Origin: Trichuris trichiura
Taxonomy: Eukaryota > Nematoda > Enoplea > Trichinellida > Trichuridae
Direction: 5' to 3'
NCBI GenBank assembly: GCA_037903355.1
Contig: JBAJFE010000011.1
Location: 1,931,001 to 1,995,000, forward strand
DNA length: 64,000 nt
In this document: positions 45,987-54,846 of the stretch, piece by piece
How positions within the stretch are numbered: position 1 is the stretch's first letter
Layout of the letters: every line of letters starts with the position of its first letter
Notes under the pieces: model-generated
Told to the model about the DNA's origin: nothing
Databases searched by the model: none
The model's input: the letters and a program-made list of their open reading frames with translations, nothing else
Program-made: the position numbers and the translations under genes

Positions 45987-46472
45987 TTACCAAAGCTTCC
46001 ATCTGCTACGCGCAATGAACGTTACTACAAAACCTCGGAGTAAGAAGTGGTAAACCCTCAACGCCCCTTTATATATTGACAAGGAGAGCCATAAAAATAA
46101 AACACACTTCGCCAACCAATAAATTGGAAAATAGCCCATCAGCGCCTCGCTCGCGTAGTCAACGATGGAAAATAAGGCAAAAATAACCCAATAGGTCAAC
46201 CACTGAGTGTTCTCCTCATCGTCGCGCATTTCTATCGCCCACAATGACATGTAGACAGGATGAACAATACAGATAAGATTGCAGATAAGGTCTCCGTAGT
46301 CGCCAACCACCAAATAGGCGGCCAAACAAGTGGCGAACCACCAAAAACATTTCTCGCGACTCCAACCGCTGTATTCTTCAATTTTGTCAAATGTCCATCC
46401 AACGCATGTCGTCTCGTCGGACAACATAGCGTCGACATCGTGCTTCACTTGATTAACCACCCACGAAGGCAT
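45987..46472 (-). CDS. REEP5/DP1/Yop1-family ER membrane-shaping protein
   Basis: A single-exon frame of 161 aa. DP1/REEP proteins bend ER membrane into tubules. The TB2/DP1/HVA22 domain is clear: LICNLICIVHPVYMSLWAIE, DDEENTQWLTYWVIFALFS, IVDYASEALMGYFPIYWLAK and VLFLWLSLSIYKGALRVY. It forms hydrophobic hairpins, and an N-terminal amphipathic stretch precedes them. The C-terminus ends shortly after the domain (ARSRWKLW), lacking the long charged tail of vertebrate REEP5. It diverges from the nucleoside hydrolase gene across 112 bp. Confidence 0.88.
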   Translation of the reverse strand: MPSWVVNQVKHDVDAMLSDETTCVGWTFDKIEEYSGWSREKCFWWFATCLAAYLVVGDYGDLICNLICIVHPVYMSLWAIEMRDDEENTQWLTYWVIFALFSIVDYASEALMGYFPIYWLAKCVLFLWLSLSIYKGALRVYHFLLRGFVVTFIARSRWKLW

Positions 46473-46584
46473 ACTTGCTTGCCTGCTTGACTACCTTTCT
46501 GAACAACACAGGTTTGCTTCTACTCCTTATTAGCTTATGTTTTAAAGATAAGCACTTTAAAGCGCCTAAGTCGACTTTTTAGAC
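46473..46584. promoter_or_regulatory. Short divergent promoter, REEP-like and nucleoside hydrolase
   Basis: Only 112 bp separate the two divergent ATGs, so core promoters and leaders must overlap or be very compact. No TATA box is evident. Confidence 0.45.
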
Positions 46585-47553
46585 ATGTCCGCTAAGAAAA
46601 AAGTTGATCTTATAATCGATGCCGACACTGCCGGCGACGATGTTGCCTCATTGGTTTTGGCCTGCTTACATGCCAATGTCAGATTGTTAGCTGTTACGGT
46701 TTGTATGGGCAATGTCGACTTTGACCAACAAATTCGCAACACGCTATACACGTTGGAACAATGCGACGCTGAACAAAGGGTTCGCGTATACGCTGGCAGC
46801 AGACAACCCCTTGAAGGAAATGTTCAATTAGCCACTGAAGTACACGGCTTAGACGGTATGGGAGATGCAAATTTTCCGCCGCCAATTCGTGCAACAATTG
46901 CAACTGACGAGGATGCCGTATCGGCTCTTATTCGTTTGACTGGACAACGGCCTGGTCAATTGACCATTCTAGCCCAAGCACCATTGACAAATATTGCTAA
47001 AGCGGTAATGCGAGATCCGAACTTCGCTCGCAACACCAAACGTCTATTTATTATGGGTGGCACCTACTTTTGTCGAGGCAACGTCACACCCGCGGCCGAA
47101 TACAACTTTTTCGTCGATCCAAAAGCGGCATCCATAGTGCTTCAAGCCGGATTTGCTCAATGCTACTTAATCGACTGGGGCGTCTGCGTACGCGATGGTT
47201 TTTGGGATTTCCATTTTCTGGATCGACTCGCCAAAAGCGACGCCAAATTGGCCAAATTTATTCTCTCAGTCATTCGACGAAATTTGGCATTTTGCAAAAC
47301 GGTTCAACGAATGGACGGAACTATAGGCAGCGATTCGCTGGTTATGGCTGTTATTGCAGACGAGTCAATTTGTCGCGGTTGGATTGCCTGTTATATGCAA
47401 GTTGAAACGACCGGTCAATTGACGCGAGGCGCTACCGTAGTTGACAACTTGGACGCAGAACGTATCAACGTACGCGTATGCAAAGGTGTCGATTCGGTCG
47501 CTTACAAAACAATGATATACGACATTTTGACGGGTCGTTCAAACTCGACCTAA
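46585..47553 (+). CDS. Inosine/uridine-type nucleoside hydrolase
   Basis: An intronless frame of 322 aa with the size and order of the IU-nucleoside hydrolase family, which splits the N-glycosidic bond of ribonucleosides into base and ribose for purine or pyrimidine salvage. The Ca2+/ribose motif is IIDADTAGDD, a variant of the usual DTDPGxDD with Pro replaced by Ala. CMGN, HGLDGMGD, LTILAQAPLTNIA, MGGTYFCRGN, AEYNFFVDPKAA and GSDSLVMAVIAD occupy the expected places. The residue before the late catalytic Asp is Ser, where many members have His, so substrate preference may differ. Lack of introns amid intron-rich neighbours fits a bacterial origin or retrocopy, but this is unproven. Confidence 0.9.
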   Translation: MSAKKKVDLIIDADTAGDDVASLVLACLHANVRLLAVTVCMGNVDFDQQIRNTLYTLEQCDAEQRVRVYAGSRQPLEGNVQLATEVHGLDGMGDANFPPPIRATIATDEDAVSALIRLTGQRPGQLTILAQAPLTNIAKAVMRDPNFARNTKRLFIMGGTYFCRGNVTPAAEYNFFVDPKAASIVLQAGFAQCYLIDWGVCVRDGFWDFHFLDRLAKSDAKLAKFILSVIRRNLAFCKTVQRMDGTIGSDSLVMAVIADESICRGWIACYMQVETTGQLTRGATVVDNLDAERINVRVCKGVDSVAYKTMIYDILTGRSNST

Positions 47554-48980
47554 GCATTTCCGATAAAATCGTCGACTATACACAATTGTATAGCACTTGT
47601 TTCATGCGCAAATTAAAAGCTGCTCCATCTGCGACAAGTATTGCCATTGATGGGAGGGCATTGGTTGAGTATGTCGCATAACAATGAGCACCGCACATGC
47701 GGAGCAAAGCCAACAAGAGGCTTCGGTCGATTAGGCCCTTTTAAGCGCCTTCTTCGTCCATGCGCATTGAACAATCCGAATATTTTCCATCCATCAATTA
47801 GAGACGACCGCCATTTGGCAGCCAAGATGAGCAGGTTAAGTGGATAGGCAAACATGCCACGAACCGGATGGCTCAAGGCGCAGCTGTACTTTTTACTTAA
47901 CCGAATGCCACCATAAGAATAAGCACCTTTGACAGACGGTCAGTCGCCAGTGTCGATTCTAAGAGAGTACGCACAATAGGGGCGGCGAAGTGACGTGATT
48001 CGGTCGGCTAAGTTCAAATGACGAAATAGCCAAGTGGCCGCCCTTTTCTGTTCTGCAATTGTTCTCCGGACGATAGTCAGACGTTGCCTTCGGCAAAGCA
48101 AGCCTTATAAGGTTGAACATGTCGTGCGTGTTACTTCCGCCATGCAAATGGAAATCGTACGGTTGCTAGCTGACGATTGTCACTTGATATGACTATAAAT
48201 GGCGGACACTGATTCACCAACCATTGTTGACCATTGCACGCTGCGATGAACAGAGCAATGACAACCTTTTGGCGAACAATTACCGTTTTAGCGTCAGCGA
48301 AACGGATCTGATCGCTTGCGAAGGGTGCAACGGACCGTTGGGCGCAAAGTCAATTCGACCGGTCTTGTTAGCACCGTGATTTTCCGCTCGAATTGATCGG
48401 CTGGTCTCTATAGGGCAGCGAAAAGTTTTGTCCGCCATCCTGACCATTACCGTACATGATCATTGTGTCGACCGCATTGCCGAATCACCGCCGGGCTTAC
48501 AATGGGTCGCCGCTCTTGAGAACACTGTAATCTTGCTAGGGACAACTTGATTAATTAAGAATGCCAGTGCGCGCAGCTGCGACATTCAGCTTAGGAGAAT
48601 CAGCGGGCGAAATAATTCTCGGCCCTTCAAGCAGCGGCCCCTCATTGTAGGCCCAATAGCCGGCGGTGCTCTTAGCCGAGATCGCTATTTCATAAAGTGG
48701 TCGCCAAGAGGTCTACCAAACAGGGGAAAAGCATTCGTGACGAACAAACATCATCTCCCAATACTCTCGACCGATCATTGCTTTACCATTGGCCGACGGG
48801 GCTCCAACTGACAATTGGTAGAATAGGGCGGGCAAGTTGGACCAATCAGAGATGGTGTCATGAAGTCACAGTATCAATTAGTCAAGTTAGGCACTACGCC
48901 ACTTGCAAGCCTACGAATCGGCACTACCGGCCGTAACGTGATCAAAAATCAGCTTACTTCATCTTCCCTAACGTCGCTTC
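47554..48980. other. Upstream region of nhr-67; possible gene relic on minus strand
   Basis: About 1.4 kb with visibly higher GC than neighbours and no intact gene. On the minus strand, short segments have protein-like composition, such as GNGQDGGQNFSLPYRDQPI near 48410-48470 and HGGSNTHDMFNLIR near 48105-48147, but in different frames and broken by stops. It may be a decayed gene, or conserved regulatory DNA of the nuclear receptor. Confidence 0.3.
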
Positions 48981-51288
48981 ATGGCCAACAGTTCGGGTGA
49001 GTAAATTATAAGGTATATGCTAATTGTCAGAAAAAGCTTCCATTATTAAAACCCATTATGAGTGTCAATTATTTACGCAAAACAATTTCCATACCCCACC
49101 CCGAACAAAGGTTAGCATTTAGCGTATGCAGCCCGTGTGGTCGTCAGGTCAGCGTAGCTCATCCAGCAGGAGGCAAATCAAGTCAGTATTGAGGTATAGG
49201 GCCGAGCGATGCGGGATACCGCTGACCTGAGGCGTAGACACAAAGGTTGGTCTTCCGGACGGGCAGACAAGAATGGACAATTGGTAACCAAACTTCATAT
49301 GGCATGCACGCGTAGCCGTTGACCCGACCTGAAGTGACCAAAGGGATGTTGATGGATTTGGTGTTTACCCTGTGATGATGATTATTAAGTCGAATGAAAA
49401 AGTATTGTCACCCCGTGGAAGCTGACACAATGCCTTCGCTCCGGTTCGTTTCCGCCAACGGAGGACACGTTTTTGGCAATGCACAATTGAAGCACCTCTT
49501 AGCGCGCCTGAACGTTCAAGGAGCGCCCAACTTTTCCGGCAAAGACCAAATCTACTGTAGCTGCTCTTGGCGAGGCGTTAAAAGCGAGTAGACGGAAGAC
49601 CAAATATGGCTAGCTGGAATCAATCACTTCTTGATTGAGTGACGCGTCACGTTCATGCCCTACCAGCCGTTAATGCATTCCCTGCGAGCCCTTTGGCTTT
49701 GCTGGACCGCCACCAGCTGACAAGTGGCAATTAAAACTTGTTCCTGCGGAAAGCAGGCCTAACAAATTGACTGCTTCGATTGAGCGACAACGCATTAAGT
49801 GACACTGTAGCATTCGGCTGGCAGATACAAAGTCTACTGTAGCTTTTAGAAATTTGAGAAGCTCATTTTTGCAGGACGTATTCTCCTTGACATCCCGTGC
49901 AAAGTTTGCCAAGACCATTCCTCCGGCAAGCACTACGGTATCTTCGCTTGCGACGGCTGCGCAGGTTTTTTCAAGGTGCAAAATACTGTTGCACCAAATC
50001 GTATTATAATCATTGCCTTTTATAGCGATCCATTAGGCGCAACCGGCAGTACGTCTGCAAAGCCCGAGGTTCCGGCCAAGAAGGTGCTTGCACCATCGAT
50101 AAGACCCACAGAAATCAATGTCGATCCTGTAGGCTAAACAAGTGCCTGCAGGTAGGCATGAACAAAGAAGGTATGCCGCAACAACTTGCCTGACCTTTCG
50201 GCGCCGCATAGTTTCCCATTTTCAGCTGTTCAACATGAGAGAGGTCCAAGAAATTCCACACTGCGAAGGCAAATGTCCTTATTCTTTAAAGGCAGTGCTC
50301 TTGACGACCTGTCACCTCCTTTGGCTCTGACACCTCGGATGGGCAAGTTGGCTCCTCCGTCTTCATCGGAGGAATTGTGCTTTGGCACCAATGGAGCACG
50401 TCAGCCCGTATTCACTGGTTACAATCAATTTTTCCAAGCAGCTGCACCATACCTCTTTTTGAACCCGACATGGAAGATGCTAGCCGGAAATGGACCATTT
50501 TCGGCGGCTGAAGAGCAGCGCAGCTCAGCACCGTTGTCAATGCTCTTTTCTCCAACGCATCCGCTACTGCAATGCGCTTCTTCTTCCGTCAACGCAGCAG
50601 ACTTTGCAGAGGTATCTCGAATTCGGCTGTTGATCGAACGCAGTTGTCATTATTTTCTATTGAAGATATCGCCGGGGAGAATAAAGGAAAACGCAGCTAG
50701 GCTTCTCTTTTTGACGACCAGTTGGCCCAAGACTGTACATCAATTTACCGAGTTATCCGAAGCGCAACAGGCCAACATTCTGGGCTCACGCTGGCATGAG
50801 CTATTTATCCTACTGTCAGCCCAGTTTAACCTTTTCCAAAATGAGCCGGACATATCCAAACTTCGAGCGAACGAACTGGATGAATGGCGAGTTCTTCAGG
50901 CGGTTTGCGGAAAGTTTAGGGAACTTCAAGTGGACCCAGTCGAGTACGCCTACTTGAAAATTATGGTTCTTCTAGCGGGAGGTAAAAGAAATGCTCAAAA
51001 GAGATTTGCTTTTTCGTAAACAGCACCCTTGCAGAGAAAACATTCGAGGAGAATGCCCGCGCAAACATGTGCAACTACGAAAAGGTCCAATACCCGTGGC
51101 AAAGCCTTCGACCACACATGCTATTCGGGCTGCAAGCGCTAGTGCGAAATATCTCCAGCGCCCTTATCGAGCAACTTTTGTTCAAAGATGTCATTGGCGA
51201 AGTGCCAATGAGCAGACTTGTCTGCGACGTGTACTTCTCCCGACCGGTAGACGAAAAAGTTACAATAGCAAGAACGCAAGATAGCTGA
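48981..51288 (+). CDS. nhr-67: Tailless/TLX-type nuclear receptor (NR2E1)
   Basis: Six exons (48981-48996, 49875-49975, 50026-50170, 50226-50611, 50666-50981, 51035-51288) give about 405 aa, against 385 in human TLX. The 16-nt first exon (MANSS plus one base) has a perfect donor (GTGAGT), and the join gives [14 protein letters not shown], as in TLX. The DNA-binding domain has both zinc fingers: [20 protein letters not shown] with Ala in the P-box like Drosophila tailless, and [32 protein letters not shown] is a tailless-class hallmark. The ligand-binding domain is diverged but shows [18 protein letters not shown] and [17 protein letters not shown]. Family members repress transcription in neural and uterine cell fate. 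Intron 50612-50665 is stop-free, so removal is inferred. Confidence 0.93.
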
Positions 51289-52350
51289 CCGCTCGTCAAA
51301 AATGTTTAACCCTATTTTGCAACTGTGCCGTAGAACTATGCTGTCCTTCCGCCACCTTAGTAAGCGCAGCCGTAAGTAACCAATGCAATATAGAAAATGA
51401 AAATTCGTTGAAACTGTTTGAACCTGATAATCAATATACTGTTAAAATTTGCATACTTAAAACCGAAACGAATGCGAAGCAATTTCTCGCGATTCGACAA
51501 CTTAAATTGGCAGCGTTTCGTTGGGAAACTCGTCTAGCTAAAATTCATACTCAAGCGTGCATCCCGCAGCGACAAAGCTAGAGAGTTCAATCATCGAAAA
51601 GGGTACAGCCTAAAGAGGTTGATCGCACGCTTCGACAACCTGCGAGCTACACGTAACTAAGAAATAGTCTTGCAATGCTATTTTAAAGCACGAGAGCTCA
51701 AACGGGCGGCGACTCTCCAACTACGTACAACTGAAGAAGCTCAGAGCGTAAGTAACATGCGGGGGAGAAAATTAATAACAACCGCGTAAGAGAAAAACAA
51801 TACACTTACAGTTTCGAAGTAGCTTCTTGTTCTTCAGCTGGAAAAGCGCCAACTTTGCGGTAAACATTCGCGGCAGCCAACTGTTCGAACTTTACAGAAT
51901 CCGCGGAATTATACCTGCTCATCGTTAATTGTTGCAAGGAGTTTTCTAGCATGTAGTCTTGGGGAATGCAAATGAAGAAACAAAATTGGAGCTCTTAAAT
52001 TTTAGAACCGCTTGCTCGGCAAAAAACTACGAGAAAAAAATGCTTCGGCCGACTACGTTACTTGCGTAATAAAGTTTTTTGAATCAATTTTAAAATGCAA
52101 GCTGCAAATAACCAAAATTTTTAACGAGCTTTAGGAACTAATCTTCATGCAGCAAACGAGTTGTTTGTAGTTTTAGAAACGTTTGCTAAATTCGCGATAA
52201 TGACGCTACCTGCAAATCATTTATCTTGTTACGATATGTTTGCCGCTCGACTCTTTCAATTTTCTTCACCTCGTTCCGTCGTAGCTAGTGCATTAGTAGT
52301 TTTGCCGCCTGTCTTTCCAAACAGTTCAGTTTGCTACGTTCTAGCCGAGA
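51289..52350. other. Intergenic, nhr-67 to coiled-coil gene
   Basis: About 1.06 kb, including the nuclear receptor 3' UTR. The 71-codon frame at 52161-52376 runs into the next gene in a different frame and is not supported. Confidence 0.5.
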
Positions 52351-53657
52351 ATGGGAGAAAAAGAAAGCTCCTCTAGCGAACGTTTGTTGGAAGAGGATAC
52401 GGGCTACGTTTCGGTAACACACATTTGCGACTTCATCTTTCTTGTCAGTTTTTTCGCTTTCACCTTCAGCGAATGATGGAATATTCCGCGGAGCAGCGAG
52501 TTAACTTGAACCGCCTCTTGCTTGGTCAGATCGACGTTTTGCGGAAAGAGAATGCGAAGCTAAAGGTCTCGTAGTCCACCTTGGTGAGCTATCTTACAAC
52601 TCTTCACCTGCAGAACGAAATTGAAAAGGCTAAAGCGGATATCGAAGCGCTGAAGTGTCAAGCCAGCAGTTCGCGGGCCGCAATCGTTTGCACGGGTATT
52701 CACTTTGTTTTGTTCCATTTTTTAAATCATAATTTAAACTTTATCGTTTTCAAAGAGAGCGAGAAACTTGAAGGGATAAACGCCTCTTCTCCGCCTGGAA
52801 CAGGGTAAGTTTTAAATGCTACAGAACGCCCTTACAGTGAACGCAGGTACATTGCCATAAATTTAAGCGTAACGCCTCTAAAAAACATGACCCGCGATCT
52901 CATTCGGGAAAACCTGAATCTACGAAAAGAGCTAATGGGTGTCACACCTGACGGAGTGGAGAGTACATCACTTTGCGCCAGTTGCGTTCTTCTTCGACGA
53001 CAAAAGGATCGGCAGGCATTGGTAATCCCTTTATACTTGCACGTCACGTTTAAGCGCTTAGCCCAAATGCCGCAGTTATTAATTCCCTTATGATACTTCC
53101 TTCGAATGAAACTTGCACCGCTTCACTTTAGTACTATGCCAACAAGTTGGCCGAAGCAAAGAAAGTGGAAACTGAGCACAGGCTAGTAATGAAGCTACTA
53201 CAGGCGGAAGGGTCACGCTTGCAAAGCCAAATAGCCACTTTGGAAAAAAGCTACAGCGTTTGTTGAGCCGTCGTCACTCACTACGCGGCTTTGCCGGCAA
53301 CATTCGCTGTCTTTGCAGGAGAGTATGTCAAAGGTGAAACTTGCCGCCCTGGCTTACAAGAGTCGTAGCAAGCGTGCCGAAAAACTGCAGCAAACAAGCA
53401 TCAAAGGTATGGAAACGGAAATAAGCGAATTTCGCAAAAGATTGGCAAAAATTGAATTTACCAAATTCACCGTAAGTGTATCATCACGCTTACTCATAGT
53501 CCACATTTCTTTGTTGCTTAAGGAGTTGTGCCGCCTATTGGACGCTGACCGAAAAGTGAACGTCGAAGAAGAGTTAAGGTCGTTGAACGACCAAATAAAG
53601 GCAATCTCAAAAGATGTCGAAAAGTTAGAGTCGTTGCAATCTGGTAATGGTCAGTAG
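52351..53657 (+). CDS. Coiled-coil protein, family not recognised
   Basis: Eight exons join in phase: 52351-52413, 52470-52565, 52614-52695, 52756-52804, 52847-53021, 53132-53257, 53319-53471 and 53523-53657 (292 aa). Heptad-like helices fill most of the chain: NLNRLLLGQIDVLRKENAKL, EIEKAKADIEALK, NLRKELMG, KVETEHRLVMKLLQ, RSKRAEKLQQTSIKGME and EELRSLNDQIKAISKDVEKL. An acidic Ser-rich N-terminus (MGEKESSSSERLLEEDTGYV) and a Cys-x2-Cys (LCASCVLLRR) interrupt them. There is no signal peptide or membrane segment, so a cytoplasmic or centrosomal scaffold is possible. Function is unknown. Its end is 46 bp from the convergent GPCR gene. All splice sites are canonical, which supports a real gene. 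Confidence 0.75.
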
Positions 53658-53703
53658 CTTCGGTTCAATTTCTCTCATGTGTAGCTTGCGGGGGTAAACC
53701 TTT

Positions 53704-54846
53704 CTACGACGACTGAACCGCATGTGACGAGCAAAGCGCGCTGCGGAACTTTGGTAAATAGATGAACGGGTTCGTCACCGAGTTGACCACAATGAGATAT
53801 CTGAGAAAGGCTACGGACGTGTTATGCCATTGTTGATAACTGTCGTGGTCAATGAGTCCCCATAGGAAAAATGCGTTGTACGGTAGCCAACAAAAAATGT
53901 ACGCAACAATCAAAAGCAAGCAGGTGTGTATGGCATTGCGCTTTCGGCGCATCGTGACACACTGATGGCGTATTGAGGCTTTTTCAAAACGACCGCTATT
54001 CGAACTGGAAAAGGAAATTATTCTTGACAACAGACGGCGACCACTTGTCACGTGTTGGTCCGTGCTCGACATATTACCATTTGTTAAAGGAGTACTTTGA
54101 CTCTGCTTGACACATTCGCATTCACAGTATATCTCCTTGGAGACCACCATGGCCAATCGCAAGTAGCATATGGTCAACAGAGCTGCCGGTATCCAGAATA
54201 CAATCAGTACATGATAAACGCTATAAGCCGTAGACGACACCAACGGTTCGGCCAGTGACGTTTTGTTCCTTGTGCGTATATCGTATTCGCGCGCAAACCA
54301 AATCGACACGCACTGCTGCCACGTAGCGGTCTCGTATGGGCGATATACGGTCCATACGGCAAATTGGGGCAGCGATGTTGCCACAGCCAGCGTCCATGCC
54401 ACCCATAGGCTAATGGTCGTAATGCGTTTTGTAGATTTACCAAAAACCATTGAAAAACGATGTATTGCAATGCAAACAATTACGTTTGAACTGACGCTGA
54501 AGCAGAGAGCGTGTGAAAATTTTAACGCTTTGCACATCGAGTCATTACTACGCCAATCGACCGTTATCAACCATACAATTTGCGAACTTGTATATATGAG
54601 CAATATCATCAAGTCGCTGATGTTTAGGTGTCGTTTTAACTGTTTAAGCGGTGTGACGGACGAAAGCATTGAGCGCCTAAGGCGCATCATGGCGCTTACA
54701 TTAAGCGGCGTTCCAGCAAGAAAAAGCACAATCATCAAACCCAGTCGAATATTATCTTCGGTAATGCGTTGCGGTGGGCCAATGAAATGCGAACTTGAAT
54801 TGCCGAACAGTTCCTGTTCCTTGGGCGCTTCATCGGCAATGTCCAT
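53704..54846 (-). CDS. GnRH/AKH-receptor-like peptide GPCR
   Basis: An intronless seven-helix receptor of 380 aa. The ATG at 54846 is preferred because a splice acceptor (TATTTCACAG) lies just before it, likely for trans-splicing. The frame itself runs to 54894. Rhodopsin-class marks are LKRHLNISDLMILLIYTSSQ (TM2), Cys before TM3, SSNVIVCIAIHRF (TM3 end, with HRF where most have DRY), IFCWLPYNAFFLWG (TM6 CWxP) and NSVTNPFIY (TM7 NPxxY). The TM2-TM3 pattern (NISDL...QIVW...WRSNDSMCK) is typical of GnRH, AKH and corazonin receptors. An N-glycosylation site (NSSS) lies in the short ectodomain. The ligand is unknown. Confidence 0.85.
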   Translation of the reverse strand: MDIADEAPKEQELFGNSSSHFIGPPQRITEDNIRLGLMIVLFLAGTPLNVSAMMRLRRSMLSSVTPLKQLKRHLNISDLMILLIYTSSQIVWLITVDWRSNDSMCKALKFSHALCFSVSSNVIVCIAIHRFSMVFGKSTKRITTISLWVAWTLAVATSLPQFAVWTVYRPYETATWQQCVSIWFAREYDIRTRNKTSLAEPLVSSTAYSVYHVLIVFWIPAALLTICYLRLAMVVSKEIYCECECVKQSQSTPLTNGNMSSTDQHVTSGRRLLSRIISFSSSNSGRFEKASIRHQCVTMRRKRNAIHTCLLLIVAYIFCWLPYNAFFLWGLIDHDSYQQWHNTSVAFLRYLIVVNSVTNPFIYLPKFRSALCSSHAVQSS

